Below, in pieces: positions 11,664 to 22,448 of a DNA stretch of 64,000 bases. The stretch comes from Crossaster papposus (Eukaryota; Echinodermata; Asteroidea; Velatida; Solasteridae). The DNA is taken from the NCBI GenBank assembly GCA_037893245.1, contig JBAIAA010000321.1, positions 930,001 to 994,000 on the forward strand, given 5' to 3'. The position numbers were made by a program, and so were the translations under genes. How positions within the stretch are numbered: position 1 is the stretch's first letter; each line of letters opens with the position of its first letter. The notes under the pieces were generated by a model that was not told where the DNA came from, ran no database searches, and was given only the letters and a program-made list of their open reading frames with translations.

Positions 11664-11909
11664 ATAAGGATCCTCCTGCATTCACTGGCTGCCCCTTCCA
11701 AGGAGTCATCAATGAAACAAGTCCGCAGAGCAAACGTGGAGTAGCTTCATGGCTAGAACCACAAGGCACAGATAACGTGAAGGTAGCCAATGTACAGTCA
11801 GACTACCAGCCAGGAGATAGCTTCCCACTGGGTGAAACCTTCGTCACATACAATGTGACCGATACCGCAGGAATGGCCGCCAAATGTGCATTTAAGATTA
11901 CCATTATAG
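11664..11909 (+). CDS. Gene 1 exon: HYR module 4
   Basis: The 246-bp exon follows TGTATCACAG and ends before GTAGGT, phase 1-1. It encodes KDPPAFTGCPFQGV, then SWLEPQGTDNVKV, and closes YNVTDTAGMAAKCAFKITI. The frame is open only with the phase 1 splice start, which explains why no single long frame covers it. One HYR aromatic is Trp in the SWLEP segment, as expected. Confidence 0.88.
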
Positions 11910-12184
11910 GTAGGTTTAATCGTCTCTTCACTGCATCATTGGCTAGAAAGTCAAAGTATAACTCAAATTTAGGATATGTTCCTATAATAGACTTTGATCT
12001 TTAAGTGACAGCATCTGCTAACACTCAAAACGACTGAAACTTTGTTGACTAATTCTTAACACAAGAATAACTAATTCTTATTGTCCCAGGAAGGTAGAAA
12101 TGCGGAGTTATGAGTGAAAAGGGCATATTTAACATCAAAGTTAGCAGTTAATTTTTTGTTTTGTTTGGTTTTTCGAAATAACAG

Positions 12185-12433
12185 ACGGCGAGAGTCCTAC
12201 TTTGACCAACTGCCCAACGAGTTTTACACGGACGGTAGAGTTAGCCACAAACAGAGCCGTTGCCATTTGGACCCCGCCGACTGCCTCGGACAACTCTGAC
12301 ATAGTGACTCTGTCTACGACTTTCGAACCCGGCCAGTCCCTTCTGCCTGGCGAATATAGCGTGGCGTACACGGCGACTGATCCGGCAGGCTGGACGGCAA
12401 CGTGTCCTGTCTTCATTGTCACTGTGGAACCAA
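12185..12433 (+). CDS. Gene 1 exon: HYR module 5
   Basis: The 249-bp exon follows AAATAACAG and ends before GTAAGA, phase 1-1. It encodes GESPTLTNCPTSFT, IWTPPTASDNSDIV and the end YTATDPAGWTATCPVFIVTV. It is the last HYR before the EGF-like exon. Confidence 0.9.
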
Positions 12434-12682
12434 GTAAGATTTATAGAGACCAGAGCTTTGAAGGTTGACTGGAAAACATGTACCTGTACATACCTTGTAT
12501 TCTGTCATTCACATTGAATAATAAAGACAGGTGAAAATTGATGCCGAGCGTGATGTAGAACGTGATGCAGAACTGGGAAGAGAGCAGAATTTAAGATAGT
12601 TGAAAGGAAACGGTCTATGATAGAATTCCTTAACTTGTTTCACAATGCAGTTCTCTGTCATTTGACTGTCACTTGCTTTCAG

Positions 12683-12820
12683 ATCACAATGAATGTTCTC
12701 TGCCAGAAGTCATGGAGGAATGTTCATCTCAACAACTGATATGTGTCAATCAGCTGGACGGATACACATGTGACTGTCCTATCGGCTTTCTCAAACTCGG
12801 AATCTCTGATAACTGCCTGC
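12683..12820 (+). CDS. Gene 1 exon: EGF-like domain 1
   Basis: The 138-bp exon follows TTGCTTTCAG and ends before GTACGT, phase 1-1. The 46 residues start DHNEC and include ICVNQLDGYTCDCPIGF. This gives the six-Cys EGF pattern with an N-x-x-x-G-Y segment typical of calcium-binding EGF. It forms the stem between the HYR array and the SEA domain. Confidence 0.85.
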
Positions 12821-14016
12821 GTACGTATGATGATTTAGACAGCTGTTTCCAAAGCGATCTAAAGTGAAGCACTGAAAAGTGCAGTCAATTTTAGAGTCAA
12901 TTTTAGATTCAACTTTAGAGTTAATTTAATTTATTATTAAAATTAGGCGTGATTCCTGGCCACACAGTATTCGGGCATTTATTACTTCTAACTAGCGCCC
13001 TCGAACCAAGATAATACTTTTTAATCAAAGTTTTGAGACAGAAATACTTGGAAAGTACTCGGAAAGTACTTATTGAATGATTTTGTCTTAAAACCTTAAT
13101 TCATTCAAGGTTCTGATTGTCCAAAGTATTTACTGTCCAGTGCCGTGTATTATGCAGCTTTATCTCTACCAAACCATCTTACAATCTGATATTTAAGCTG
13201 GTACTCGGAAAGTACATGATTATAACTCTGCCATTGTCTCATTGTTGCCCTTTGTTCCCGGTACCCCGTAAGTGCCAATTGCATGTACTTGTTTATAGTA
13301 CATGTATACCCTCGATTGGGTGTAGTATTTTATTTTTCAAGAAGCCCGTTTTGTTAGAGATTGATATAAAAATACCACTTTTCTTGAAAATGATGACGGC
13401 ACACCAGGTGCCATAATTTCACAGGATGCCTTAGACTGCCATTCACCAACAGTCCACTAATATATTTCATAATAATATCAAAATTTAATTATTTTTATTT
13501 TATTTGCAAAAGTGTATTCCTTTAGTATTATATTAATGTAGCAGTAACAACTTCCTCTTACACTCCGCTTAAAAATACGTGGTAAAAGTAACCACGTTAT
13601 GGTCCTTTTTGGTAGATTTTGACAACAATCGTGGTTGAAATATAACCCCAATCCCGAGGTCATTTCGGAATAGCTCCATTTCCGTGGTCAGAAATTGTGA
13701 CCACGTTATATGGATATGTTTATAAATCTATGGATATTTACTGGAAGGCTGTGGTATTAAACTAAATTTGAAAAGGTAATATGTAGGAATGCAACATAGC
13801 CCAAGTGGACTCCCCAATTACCTCTCTAGTATACGTCGTAGTGCAATGAACTGGGCTGTAGGATTATTTCACACAAGATTGACTGTAAATGTTTCTGGCT
13901 TTTGACACTAATCTCAATTTAAGCTCACATAACTGGATTAAGTCAACTTTTCAATACAACAACTCCAAATTAAGCATCATAAATGATACACTCCAAACTT
14001 TTTTTTTTACAAACAG
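12821..14016 (+). other. Gene 1 intron between EGF 1 and SEA
   Basis: AT-rich intron. GTGGTAAAAGTAACCACG and related inverted GTGGTnnnACCAC words occur at 13560-13705. The tract before 14016 is pyrimidine-rich. No exon or clear element was seen. Confidence 0.4.
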
Positions 14017-14144
14017 AGGGGAAAATGTTCCGCGTTACTGCCGTCTTTGTGGAGATTAACAACATCCCAGCTGACTTCACCAATGACTTGACTGATCCCA
14101 CCTCGGTTGCGTTTCTTTCGCATCAGAAAAACCTGAAGAACTTG
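14017..14144 (+). CDS. Gene 1 exon: SEA domain, first part
   Basis: The 128-bp exon follows TTTTTTTTACAAACAG and ends before GTAAGA. It starts in phase 1; the last base of the previous exon completes a Gln codon. It ends in phase 0. It encodes GKMFRVTAVFVEI and FTNDLTDPTSVAFL, the first strand and helix of a SEA domain. With the next exon it gives about 115 residues, the normal SEA length. Confidence 0.8.
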
Positions 14145-14525
14145 GTAAGAGACTAATACAACATTAGGTCAGGAGCCTCGGCTCTAATGACATTCGACAA
14201 GTAATGTTTGAATGTGTCCCAAAGTATTGCCACCTGGCTTACACAATAAATAAACCTATGAGCAGGTTCAGGCGCGAACAATATAGTTCGACCATAATTG
14301 ATCCAGTCTCTGCTTACCAACGCGCGAGATGCACATGCAGTTCGCTCGAGGAAGACCATAGATACTAACCAGTGTAGGGGTTCGCGATCTTTTTGTACTT
14401 GTAGCTGGGCGGTGCGTGAATGTATATTTATGAGAAAGAGCAATGGCAACTCGTATACTGTACATACTCATATGCATTAAAGAACTATACAGATTTATGA
14501 AGAATGGCTTTCTCAAACAACTCGC

Positions 14526-14592
14526 CAATAGCATAGTTGGTAGAGAGGAGAGCTATAGATAAAAAGATCTGTGGTTCGAATCCCACTATCGT
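14526..14592 (+). repeat. tRNA-like sequence, probably a SINE head or tRNA pseudogene
   Basis: An A-box-like TAGCATAGTTGG and a perfect B-box GGTTCGAATCC lie about 35 bp apart. The T-arm partly pairs. The anticodon arm does not fold cleanly, so I do not call a functional tRNA. Confidence 0.35.
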
Positions 14593-14890
14593 TAACGTTT
14601 TTTTTTCTTCGACACATTTTTTTATGGTTTTATTTAACCATAGAACAAGGTTGAAGGAAAATCTGGGTTAGAGTATAAGTGCCTTGAAAAATATAACAAG
14701 AACCGCTACACTGATTATAGCCCCATGGTTTTTAGTGACTTCCTATTGTTAACAAAATGGCGACCGATTTGTTCCCATTCCTGGTATTGTTGTACGATGA
14801 CAACATAAATAAGACGGATATCGGCGCTCTTCTCCCGCGCATAGTTAGGATAAGCTATAGTCATATTGGTCCAGGATTTGCCAGATTTTC

Positions 14891-14983
14891 ACTAGCCCTA
14901 GTCTATGGCTGCACACTAGAGTAGACTCTGTGCTACAGCACAGAGTCTTAACTCTAGTGCGGGACCATAGACTATAGGGCTAG
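14891..14983. repeat. Short hairpin MITE, copy 2
   Basis: It begins CTAGCCCTAGTCTATGG and ends CCATAGACTATAGGGCTAG, inverted copies of each other. Its centre is CTCTGTGCTACAGCACAGAG. It is the same family as 5225-5312. Confidence 0.75.
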
Positions 14984-15057
14984 AGGTTATAAACTACCAC
15001 CGGCCCGACTTGATCCGAGGCGGATTCAAGCCGATGGTACCGGGAAGCACACCCACG

Positions 15058-15163
15058 CATTTCTGGCGTTGCTCGCTGCTGACAGGCATTTCTGGCCTTG
15101 CTCGCTGCTGACAGACATTTCTGGCCTTGCTCGCTGCTGACAGACATTTCTGGCCTTGCTCGT
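15058..15163 (+). repeat. 29-bp minisatellite, about 3.7 copies
   Basis: The unit contains CATTTCTGGCCTTGCTCG then CTGCTGACAG. The last unit runs into CGTGACGTGTTTATG. The stretch after it (15150-15245) has a direct match at 16252-16350, ending in both cases with GGCGCGAACTGGTTAA. So the array grew inside a dispersed repeat. Confidence 0.8.
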
Positions 15164-15690
15164 GACGTGTTTATGCATCATCCGTTTTGAATCTGGGGAG
15201 AACTTTGCGTGTATGTAGTATACATCCGGCGCGAACTGGTTAACGTTATATTCTACCACCGGCCTTTTCCGCCGACGGCCGCCCCTTTTGTTCACGTCAC
15301 TGGTTCTCACGGTGTTTTATTATGGAAAGAGGCTACTAGTAACCAGCGATGCAACCCTGCCCTGTAGATTATTCCAATTATCCTGCGTTTGAGTAAACTA
15401 TGGGCTTTTCATAATCTTTTCTTCGGCTTCGCCTCCGAATTCCGTATCACTCAGAAGCAAATATGAATGGAAGCAAATGGAAATGGTCTAGATCGGGTTC
15501 ACATCAATCGAGTAAATGTTTTTAAAACACGACAGGCATAATCAGAATGTGGCTGGAGATCTCGCAGTTGGAAATCTAAAATCGCCTTAAGCCGAAGGCG
15601 AAGACGAAGCCAGGGATTCAAAGAGGGCCTTTAGTTTGTGCCCAAACTCTATAATGACACCAGTCTTTTCCGGTGTCTGTTTTGTTACAG

Positions 15691-15910
15691 TTCAGTGTCG
15701 CCTTCGGCAATCTGAGCGAGTTTGGTGGCGTCGATATTCTGCACTTCTTCAGAGGCAGTGTAGGTGCGGCAGTGTTGATTACGCTGAACGGGAACTCTAT
15801 AGCCACGCAATCTGACGTGGAAAATTATCTTGAAGCAGCCATCTCAACACATAATTTCCTCTTGAATTCGCAGTATAGGGCCGATACTAGCGCCACAACC
15901 GTTTTGGAAG
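15691..15910 (+). CDS. Gene 1 exon: SEA domain, second part with cleavage-site region
   Basis: The 220-bp exon follows TTTTGTTACAG in phase 0 and ends before GTACGT in phase 1. It encodes the rest of the SEA domain, with FFRGSVGAAVLI at the position of the family's autoproteolysis loop (G-S-V-V-V in mucins). Gly-Ser-Val is kept, while the following residues are Gly-Ala. Cleavage is therefore possible but not certain. SEA domains sit near the membrane and can split into two non-covalent subunits. Confidence 0.82.
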
Positions 15911-16041
15911 GTACGTAGGATTAATAATGACCTTGTGGCAGTAATAACTACAAGCACTGTATGTTGAGTTATACAGTTCCATCTTCCAGCAAGACGTTTA
16001 GTTGTGCATTATGAATTTTAGATTTATTTTCATTTCAACAG

Positions 16042-16117
16042 AAGTTTGCGCGGATGGATTCTGCAAAAATGGAGGAAAATGTGAACCGAATGCTATCACC
16101 TATCTCAGCTCCTGCGT
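16042..16117 (+). CDS. Gene 1 exon: EGF-like domain 2, first part
   Basis: The 76-bp exon follows CATTTCAACAG in phase 1 and ends before GTAAGT in phase 2. It encodes EVCADGFCKNGGKCEP and on to SSC, the first four Cys of an EGF-like domain, with the usual C-x-N-G-G-x-C. The split EGF is completed by 17298-17341. Confidence 0.82.
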
Positions 16118-16252
16118 GTAAGTATAACCTGCTTGATTTCATCTGCTTGATAACCTGCCGGGATTATTTTAACATTCACCGAGCCAAAGCACAGGATTAT
16201 TTTAAACCAAACTCGATCCGAGATGGTTTCAGTTATCGGGAATCACACCCGC

Positions 16253-16350
16253 GCATTTCTGGCCTTGCTCGTGACGTGTTTATGTGTCATCCGTTTTGAA
16301 TCTCAGACAGTTGTTGTGTGTATACACGTCCTCCGGCGCGAACTGGTTAA
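16253..16350 (+). repeat. Dispersed repeat matching 15150-15245
   Basis: It starts CATTTCTGGCCTTGCTCGTG and ends GGCGCGAACTGGTTAA, in the same orientation as the copy after the 15-kb minisatellite. Confidence 0.6.
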
Positions 16351-16752
16351 AACATGGAAGAATGAATGATATATTTGTTAGCATTAAATGTATTGCTTAA
16401 GCTTTCAAACAATATGACACACAATAACTTACTCACACAATAGCAAAGGGGCTCCCGGTAAATGAACCGGGGTTATTACGCCCGCTCGCGTAACTGCACA
16501 CACGATTAATTTGAATAAGTACTAATTAACTATTGAGTAATTCTAGTTGCGTAAATACATTTGTTGGTTATTTTTTATAGTAGATATTTTTCTTTCTACT
16601 TTTTGTGTTTTACGCGTGGTTCGGATTTGTCAAACGGGGGTCACTATATTTGCCGCTGCTATCCAAAATATGACATTCATAATCCCTCATATTCCTTCAT
16701 TTCATTTTCTTCTAGATGTTTCTGCAGCAAATGCATTTATGATTGTTTTTAA

Positions 16753-17240
16753 AGGTCGTGTACACCATTTGCAGAAATGAACAATTTTACTACCGAATTA
16801 TTGAGAATTATATCTTACTTATTTAAAAGTAAATAATGATTCTAGGCATCCAGCAACACTGACATTGCACTATAGGTATCATGTCATTGTGCCGGGAATG
16901 TGAATTAAACACAAAGTATTGATTGCTGGACGGCAATCACACAAAAAATAACATAAATACGAAGGTCACGTGCCCGACGGTTGGCAACTAACGCCATTTT
17001 TCTTGCTTTTTCTCGGCATTCATGATTGTAAAACTTCGGACAGGTCAGTTAAACCATAACGATGTTTACTATACAACCCCCAAATTCACCCATTCCTGAT
17101 AATTTAAGCAATTACCAATGGTGTATCCTACCTTTACATCCACATATTCCTGATAATTCAAGCAATTACCAATGGTGTATCCTACCTTTACATCCACCCA
17201 TTCCTAATAATTCAAGCAATTACCAATGGTGTATGCGTAC
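16753..17240. mobile_element. ~370-bp MITE family (GGTAGGATACACC ends), copy 1, with internal tandem repeat
   Basis: The left end GTGTACACCATTTGCAG and the right-end AATGGTGTATCCTACCTTTA are inverted. Shared internal landmarks are GGCATCCAGC, TTTCTTGCTTTTTCTCGGCA and GACAGGTCAGTTAAA. The right end is amplified (17088-17232) into three ~60-bp units, each with CAATTACCAATGGTGTA. Confidence 0.75.
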
Positions 17241-17297
17241 GACCTTTAATATTTGCCATTCAGAAAATAAATGTTATATAACGGTTTCATTTTTCAG

Positions 17298-17341
17298 GTG
17301 TCCTGTGGGTTTCGATGGGGACAGATGTGAGACAGTGAGAG
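17298..17341 (+). CDS. Gene 1 exon: EGF-like domain 2, second part
   Basis: The 44-bp exon follows TTTCATTTTTCAG in phase 2 and ends before GTACGT in phase 1. It encodes CPVGFDGDRCETVR, the last two Cys of an EGF domain with the G-F-x-G-x-x-C ending. The frame joins exactly with 16042-16117. Confidence 0.85.
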
Positions 17342-17465
17342 GTACGTGTAACCATAGCATTACAAAAGGGTTTAAAGATTTTTTTCATGTCAAAAATGTG
17401 TTTAATAAATAGAGCCTCCGTGTGTTCAATGCTGTTCGAAACATATTGCTAGTATGTTAATGACT

Positions 17466-17745
17466 ACATAATAATAATCATCGTGCTTATATACAGCGCT
17501 TTCTATCGTATTAACGATCTCAAAGTGCTTTACAATTTATTATTACACCGTACATCATGCCCTGGTCCACGCTGCAGCCGTTTATAGGCGCTCAATCGGC
17601 CTCGACCCTCACAGATACCAATTGACACTCCTGGGTGGAGAAAGGCAATTGTGGTTAAGTGTGTTGCCTAAAGGCACAAACAACTTGTTCCTAGCAGGGT
17701 TCGAACGCCGTAACCACTGGGCCATGGCATTCTACATAAACATTC
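17466..17745 (-). mobile_element. tRNA-derived SINE
   Basis: On the minus strand it starts with a tRNA-like head: TGGCCCAGTGG (A-box) followed by a B-box-like GTTCGAACC. The body contains AAAGCGC-type words (CAAAGTGCTTTAC) and it ends in a TTATTATTAT simple-repeat tail. The A-to-B distance is short, so the head is deleted. It lies antisense in a gene 1 intron. Confidence 0.55.
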
Positions 17746-18182
17746 TACATTAAGGTGATCACATTTTCAATGCATCTGGGAAATAGGGCTCTTTTGAGTT
17801 AAAATGTTAATAAAGAATAATAATCAGGATTTCCCATGGTGAACAACACAATTTCCGGCAGTTTTGGGGTTCGTTCACAAAATCAAACACCCAAACATTA
17901 GTAAAACATGTCAAAACATTTTGTTTGTGTTTGTCTCAAGACAAACACTTTAACTACAAAGTAGTCAACGTCATTATAGTCAGAACTTTTCCCATTTTTG
18001 AAAAATGTGAAATCTGCTGCACGATTGGAGATAATCTCTCTGAAGTACAGGGTAAGTCAAACAAAACTGAACCGAAAAACAAACTAATATATTTCCTCTA
18101 AAACACAAAACTATGAAGCTCAAGCACCGACATTAGAAGCCTATTTATTAAACAACTTTTAAGTTAAAAAGTATTACTATTA

Positions 18183-18556
18183 AAAGGCAGGATACACCAT
18201 TTGCGGATATCAATTTTGTTTAGTACGGAATTAATAGGAAATATCTTCCTTATTTAAAAGTTAAGAATGATTTCAGGCATCCAGCAAAAAGATTGCGCTA
18301 GATATCCTGTAATAGTCCCGAAAATTACGATCGCGATCGCTGGTTGGCGATTGCCAAAAAAACCACCGAAGAACAACATGATAACCAATGCCTGACGCCG
18401 GTTGAAAAACAACGCTGTTTTTTTTGCTTTTCTCAGCATCTATGATTGTAAAACTGTGGACAGGTCAGTTAAATGATAATTACTATAAAATACACACCGC
18501 CCCTCCAAATCCACCCATAATTCAAGCAATTACCAATGGTGTATCCTACCTTTAAA
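18183..18556. mobile_element. ~370-bp MITE family (GGTAGGATACACC ends), copy 2
   Basis: It runs from AAAAGGCAGGATACACCATT to AATGGTGTATCCTACCTTTA, with GGCATCCAGC, GCGATCGC and GACAGGTCAGTTAAA inside. This is the cleanest full copy. Confidence 0.8.
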
Positions 18557-18954
18557 CCAAACCCCCCTAAAAATCAGGTTCGTAAAATCAGTTTTGTGAA
18601 ATGCGATTTCAAGAAGTGTCGTTACAATAATTGTCTTCAAACATCTTCAGCGCTAAAACCTCGGTTTAAAAGTTCCACTCGGTCCACTTAAGTCATGTAC
18701 CAACACGTGTCCATACGTGTGACATTGCCAAATATTTTCTGATCGTTTATAAGACTAAACTCCATACTTCGAAACATAGAGGCTAAGGGAGGGGCTTGTT
18801 CATGACGCAACCCCATGTATTATGTTCAAACTCAAATTCAAATATTAGTAACGTTAGTTGGAAACTTGTTGATAGTGACCATCTCGGACATTAGATCGAG
18901 GTTACCCTTGCGATACTAAATAATGCAACATCACTGTGTTGTTTTGGTGAACAG

Positions 18955-19148
18955 ATACCAGCCCGTCAACTGCAGCTACAGTGGCAATTGTCACTAGTAT
19001 TTCGGCTCTTCTCCTCATTGTTGTCACTACCGGTATGATTGTGTTTCTGATACAAAGAGCAAGGACGCCCAAGCAGAGTGCCATCATGCGCCAATCTGAT
19101 CAAGGCATGAAAATGCACAACAAATTCCCGCACCAAAAGATATACCTG
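18955..19148 (+). CDS. Gene 1 exon: transmembrane helix and start of cytoplasmic tail
   Basis: The 194-bp exon follows TTGGTGAACAG in phase 1 and ends before GTGAGT in phase 0. After DTSPSTA it encodes a hydrophobic stretch, VAIVTSISALLLIVVTTGMI, continuing VFLI. It is followed by a basic stop-transfer, QRARTPKQ. The protein is therefore type I, with the lectin/HYR/EGF/SEA ectodomain outside. The tail continues through HNKFPHQKIYL. Confidence 0.85.
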
Positions 19149-19201
19149 GTGAGTGCTTATAGCTGTTTTGTTGTTGTCACCCTTTATTCTTTGAAGTAGT
19201 T

Positions 19202-19810
19202 TTGCTTCAACACTGAGTTTTTCATTTGTTCCGGGGCGCGCTGTCCGTCTATGTAGTTTATCAATCATCAATACTCCGAATACGGGTTTATTGGGGGCGC
19301 CCTCGATTGTCACGCAATTTGTTTTAAACTCAGTCTTGACGCAAGAGTCGAAAAGACCTGTGAAATTCCAAGAACATTCCAAGCATAGCTCGAGTTGTTT
19401 TCATTCAATGTAGTGTACAATACACGCTGTGTGTTTCCCATAAATTGCACACGGAACCATTGCAAAAATGTTGTTTCTTACACGTCCGCAAAAGTCGAAC
19501 ACTTTACAACGTGTAAGAAACCACATTTGCGCAATGGTGCCATGTGCAATTTATGGGAAACACACAGTGTGTAACGTACACTATACATTTAATGAAAACG
19601 ACTTAGTAGCTATTTGAGCTATGCTTGGAATATCCTCGGAATTATATGGGTCTGTTCGACTCTTGCGTCAAGACTGAGTTCAGAAACAAATCGCGTGACA
19701 ATCGAGGGCCTCCTCAATAAGCCCGTTTTCGGAGTATTGATGATTTATGAACTGCATAGACGTATGGCGTGCCCCGGAACAAATGAAAAACTTAGTCTTG
19801 GAGCAAGACT
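19202..19810. repeat. 609-bp foldback element
   Basis: The left arm (from about 19202) and right arm (to about 19810) are inverted copies, with CATTTGTTCCGGGGC outside and GTTTCTTACACGTCCG near the centre. The centre is around 19500. The arms diverge by scattered substitutions. The minus-strand and plus-strand frames it contains are mirror images. Related copies are at 23625-24130 and, as a fragment, near 3736. Confidence 0.8.
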
Positions 19811-19869
19811 ACGTATAACTGCCGATTACTAAAAACAAGATTTTTTGGGACATTCCTTATTCAGCCTCA

Positions 19870-20245
19870 GTAGGTCAGTAGGTCGCCATTGGTAATTGCT
19901 GGAATTGTCAGGAATGGGTGGATTTGGGGGGTTGTATTTAAATTTTTACTAAATATCGTTTAACTGGTTTGTCCGAAGTTTCACAATCATGGATGCCGAG
20001 AAAAAAAGCAAGAAAAACGGCGTTCGTTTTCAACCAGCGTTGGCCAGTTGCTCTTGTTCTTGTTTTTTTTTCGCGATTGCCGTCCAGCAATCGTAATTTG
20101 TTGGAACAAATACAGGATATCTAGCGCAATCATTTTGCTGGATGCCTAGAATCATTATTTACTTTCAAATACGAAGATATTTCTGAATAATTAGGTAGTC
20201 AACATTTTTGATATCTACAAATGTTGTATCTTACCTTTAACTCGA
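19870..20245. mobile_element. ~370-bp MITE family, copy 3 (inverted)
   Basis: It has CCATTGGTAATTGCTGGAAT at one end and ATGTTGTATCTTACCTTTAA at the other, with GGATGCCTAGAATCATTATT inside. It is in the opposite orientation to copy 2. Confidence 0.7.
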
Positions 20246-20484
20246 TCGGTAAAAATTCAATACTGTGTTTACACAAAGCGCTACACCTATTTGCTTGTGT
20301 ATACTAAGGCTGCATCTTCTGCGTCACATTTGGGGGTGGCCAACGCTGACATTCAGGCTAGCTTTGTAAAACTTATATATGTAGATATTAGGAGCCTCTA
20401 GTGCAGTGTTTATTTTGTAACTTGTGTTTGTTTAATAAGCCTTAACAAATATGTTTCTCATTTCATATGTCTATGTTATTGCAG

Positions 20485-20553
20485 AACCCAGGCTTCAATC
20501 CAGTATCCTTATCAGAATTCACCACCCCTTATGTCGTAGGTACGGGCAATCCG
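20485..20553 (+). CDS. Gene 1 exon: cytoplasmic tail
   Basis: The 69-bp exon follows GTTATTGCAG and ends before GTAAGT, phase 0-0. It encodes NPGFNPVSLSEFTTPYVVG and TGNP. NPGF resembles Asn-Pro-x-aromatic sorting signals, an inference only. Confidence 0.78.
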
Positions 20554-20647
20554 GTAAGTAACATCGATAGATAATCAGGATTCAAGTTTAACTTATTATT
20601 TTCAGTATAAAGATAAAGTTGAAAGACATGACAACAGTGGCTGCAAG

Positions 20648-21112
20648 GAGCAAGTTCGGGCGCGAACTATAGTCAACTATTAGTCAGCCTCTGCTTTACC
20701 AATGCGCATGCAGTTCGCTCGAACGGCTCAAGTCAAACTATTGTTGAGAAGATGGCAACCGCTTTGCGACATGAAGGAGATGGGTATTGACACTGTTCTC
20801 CCATGCATATAAGTAGGATAAGTCATAACGTTAGTCATGTTGGTCCAAAAACAAGAAACAAATAACATAAGGCTTGCCAGATTTTCACTTAAAATTCTGT
20901 TCCTTGCTCTATGCTCCGTCCGACTACTACCATCACATTTTCCACGTCACTTGTTCTTTCCATGTTTTCTTATGAAAAGAGGCTATTGTCAACCAGCGGC
21001 AACCGTGCCACGGGGTCTGGTTTCAAATAGTCGACTAGATAGTCTAACCATCTTGCGTTCGAGTGACGTTAGTCGAACTATGGTTAACTATAGTTTGCGC
21101 CCGAACTTGCTC
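20648..21112. mobile_element. 465-bp MITE
   Basis: The ends GAGCAAGTTCGGGCGCGAAC and GCGCCCGAACTTGCTC are inverted, and inside them ACTATAGT-type words repeat the symmetry. It has no transposase. A broken copy is at 14255-15400. Confidence 0.8.
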
Positions 21113-21572
21113 AAGGACGTTAATACCTTGAAGACGAGGTCAACATGTTTCCCTTTCATACGCCACCGGAGTTGAGCTGTTCGGGTTCACACTATCCCCA
21201 ACCCTGATTTGTCTTTGAACTGAATGGACAAAAATTACAAACATAACGTAAGACAAACCTGAGGAGGCAATATAACCCCTATCAGGCGGTAATTGAAGTT
21301 CTCCAAGTTACATATAAAAAAAAATGCGTGAAACAAAAAAGTAAACAGCTATGAGTATGATATGGAATGTGCATGATACATGTATATCCTGTATATCCTA
21401 TTATGGAGAGTGCTGGTGTAAGCATTACAAACGGTAACAGACGGGCGTATACTCCAAGTTCGTTTACCGGGAGCCGATCGTATTAATAGCCTTTCTTTTA
21501 TCGGCTCTCGCTTGAAAATGAAGCTGGTGAACTGTTTCACAGTACCATGGGAGGCTTGGCACTCCCAGCTGC

Positions 21573-21960
21573 GAATTTTTTTTTCCCGAACAGGTTTGCA
21601 CAATTTCATGAATTATTCAGTAGTTTGGATGAGAAGTTATGTTTATTCATCGGAATAAAACATGACGTCACAGCATTGTTGTTATTAGTTAACTAGTTAC
21701 AATAAATCACTTTAAAGAACAGCTGTTGTCGAGCTGCTATACGTAGTGTAGTGGATAGTGGGATTGGCTATGGATCAAAGATCCCGGGTTCGAATCCTGC
21801 TGTAGTAGGTCACCTCGTTTTTCCTAGTCAAATTGATATCTTTAGAGTATTTTTAATTTAAGGGGAAAAGGAGACCTAGAACCTAAGTGTTGTACAGCGA
21901 TCAACGCAACTACTGAATAATTCATGAAATTGTGCAAACCTGTTTGGGAAAAAAAAAATC
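21573..21960. repeat. Inverted repeat (~55-bp arms) around a tRNA-like sequence
   Basis: The arm near 21575-21627 contains GGTTTGCACAATTTCATGAA; its inverse is at 21912-21958. The tRNA-like sequence lies between the arms. Confidence 0.55.
21735..21808 (+). tRNA. tRNA-like sequence or tRNA pseudogene (amino acid not assignable)
   Basis: It is 74 nt long. A 7-bp acceptor stem can form between 21735-21741 and 21801-21807, including wobble pairs. An A-box-like TAGTGTAGTGG and a perfect B-box GGTTCGAATCC with a 7-nt TTCGAAT T-loop are present. The anticodon stem does not pair well, so I favour a pseudogene or SINE head. Confidence 0.3.
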
Positions 21961-22448
21961 GCCTCCCGGCTCCCGATATACATTGCAATTTTATTTCGCA
22001 TTCAAATAGTGGACGTAGAACAATAGAGAACAATAGGGTCCACGATTGACAGAGAGTCCACGATTGAACATAGTGTACAAAACCTGAGGGAAGCCTTCCC
22101 AAAACGTTAGTGTACAAACAAATGAGGGACAATAGGGGGTTCGCGATGGAAGGTGTTTACACATGTGAGTGCGTGGGTAGGCATACACCAAGTTATGGGG
22201 AAATCTGACCGAGTTGTGGGTATAATGAATAATAAAAAGGTATAATGAAAGAAAATGGAGAAGACAAATTAGGGAGATGTTGAACATTTTAGGTCAAAAG
22301 AAGCACACGAACCCTATGGAATGTCCCCATATCGTCATGTACTAAAATAATGTGTGTATGCAAAATGTGTTTCGCATGGATAAACTCCAGTGTTGAGTTA
22401 GCAGACTCTTTATCTTGAAGTCTGTTCATTTGTTTCTCTCTCCTTTAG

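Larger units (their letters stand above)
14255..15400 (+). mobile_element. Interrupted copy of the 465-bp MITE family of 20648-21112
   Basis: The left part (14262-14345) matches 20648-20715. The middle (14745-14890) matches 20745-20890. The right part (15255-15385) matches 20930-21075 (for example GAAAGAGGCTA and AACCAGCG). The copy is split by a tRNA-like sequence, a hairpin MITE (14891-14983) and a 29-bp minisatellite. It lies in the intron between the two SEA exons. Confidence 0.6.

Noticed and set aside
18966..19382. A 138-residue minus-strand frame
   Set aside because: It runs from the foldback arm across the antisense of the transmembrane exon; a similar peptide appears in the other arm at 19614-19832.
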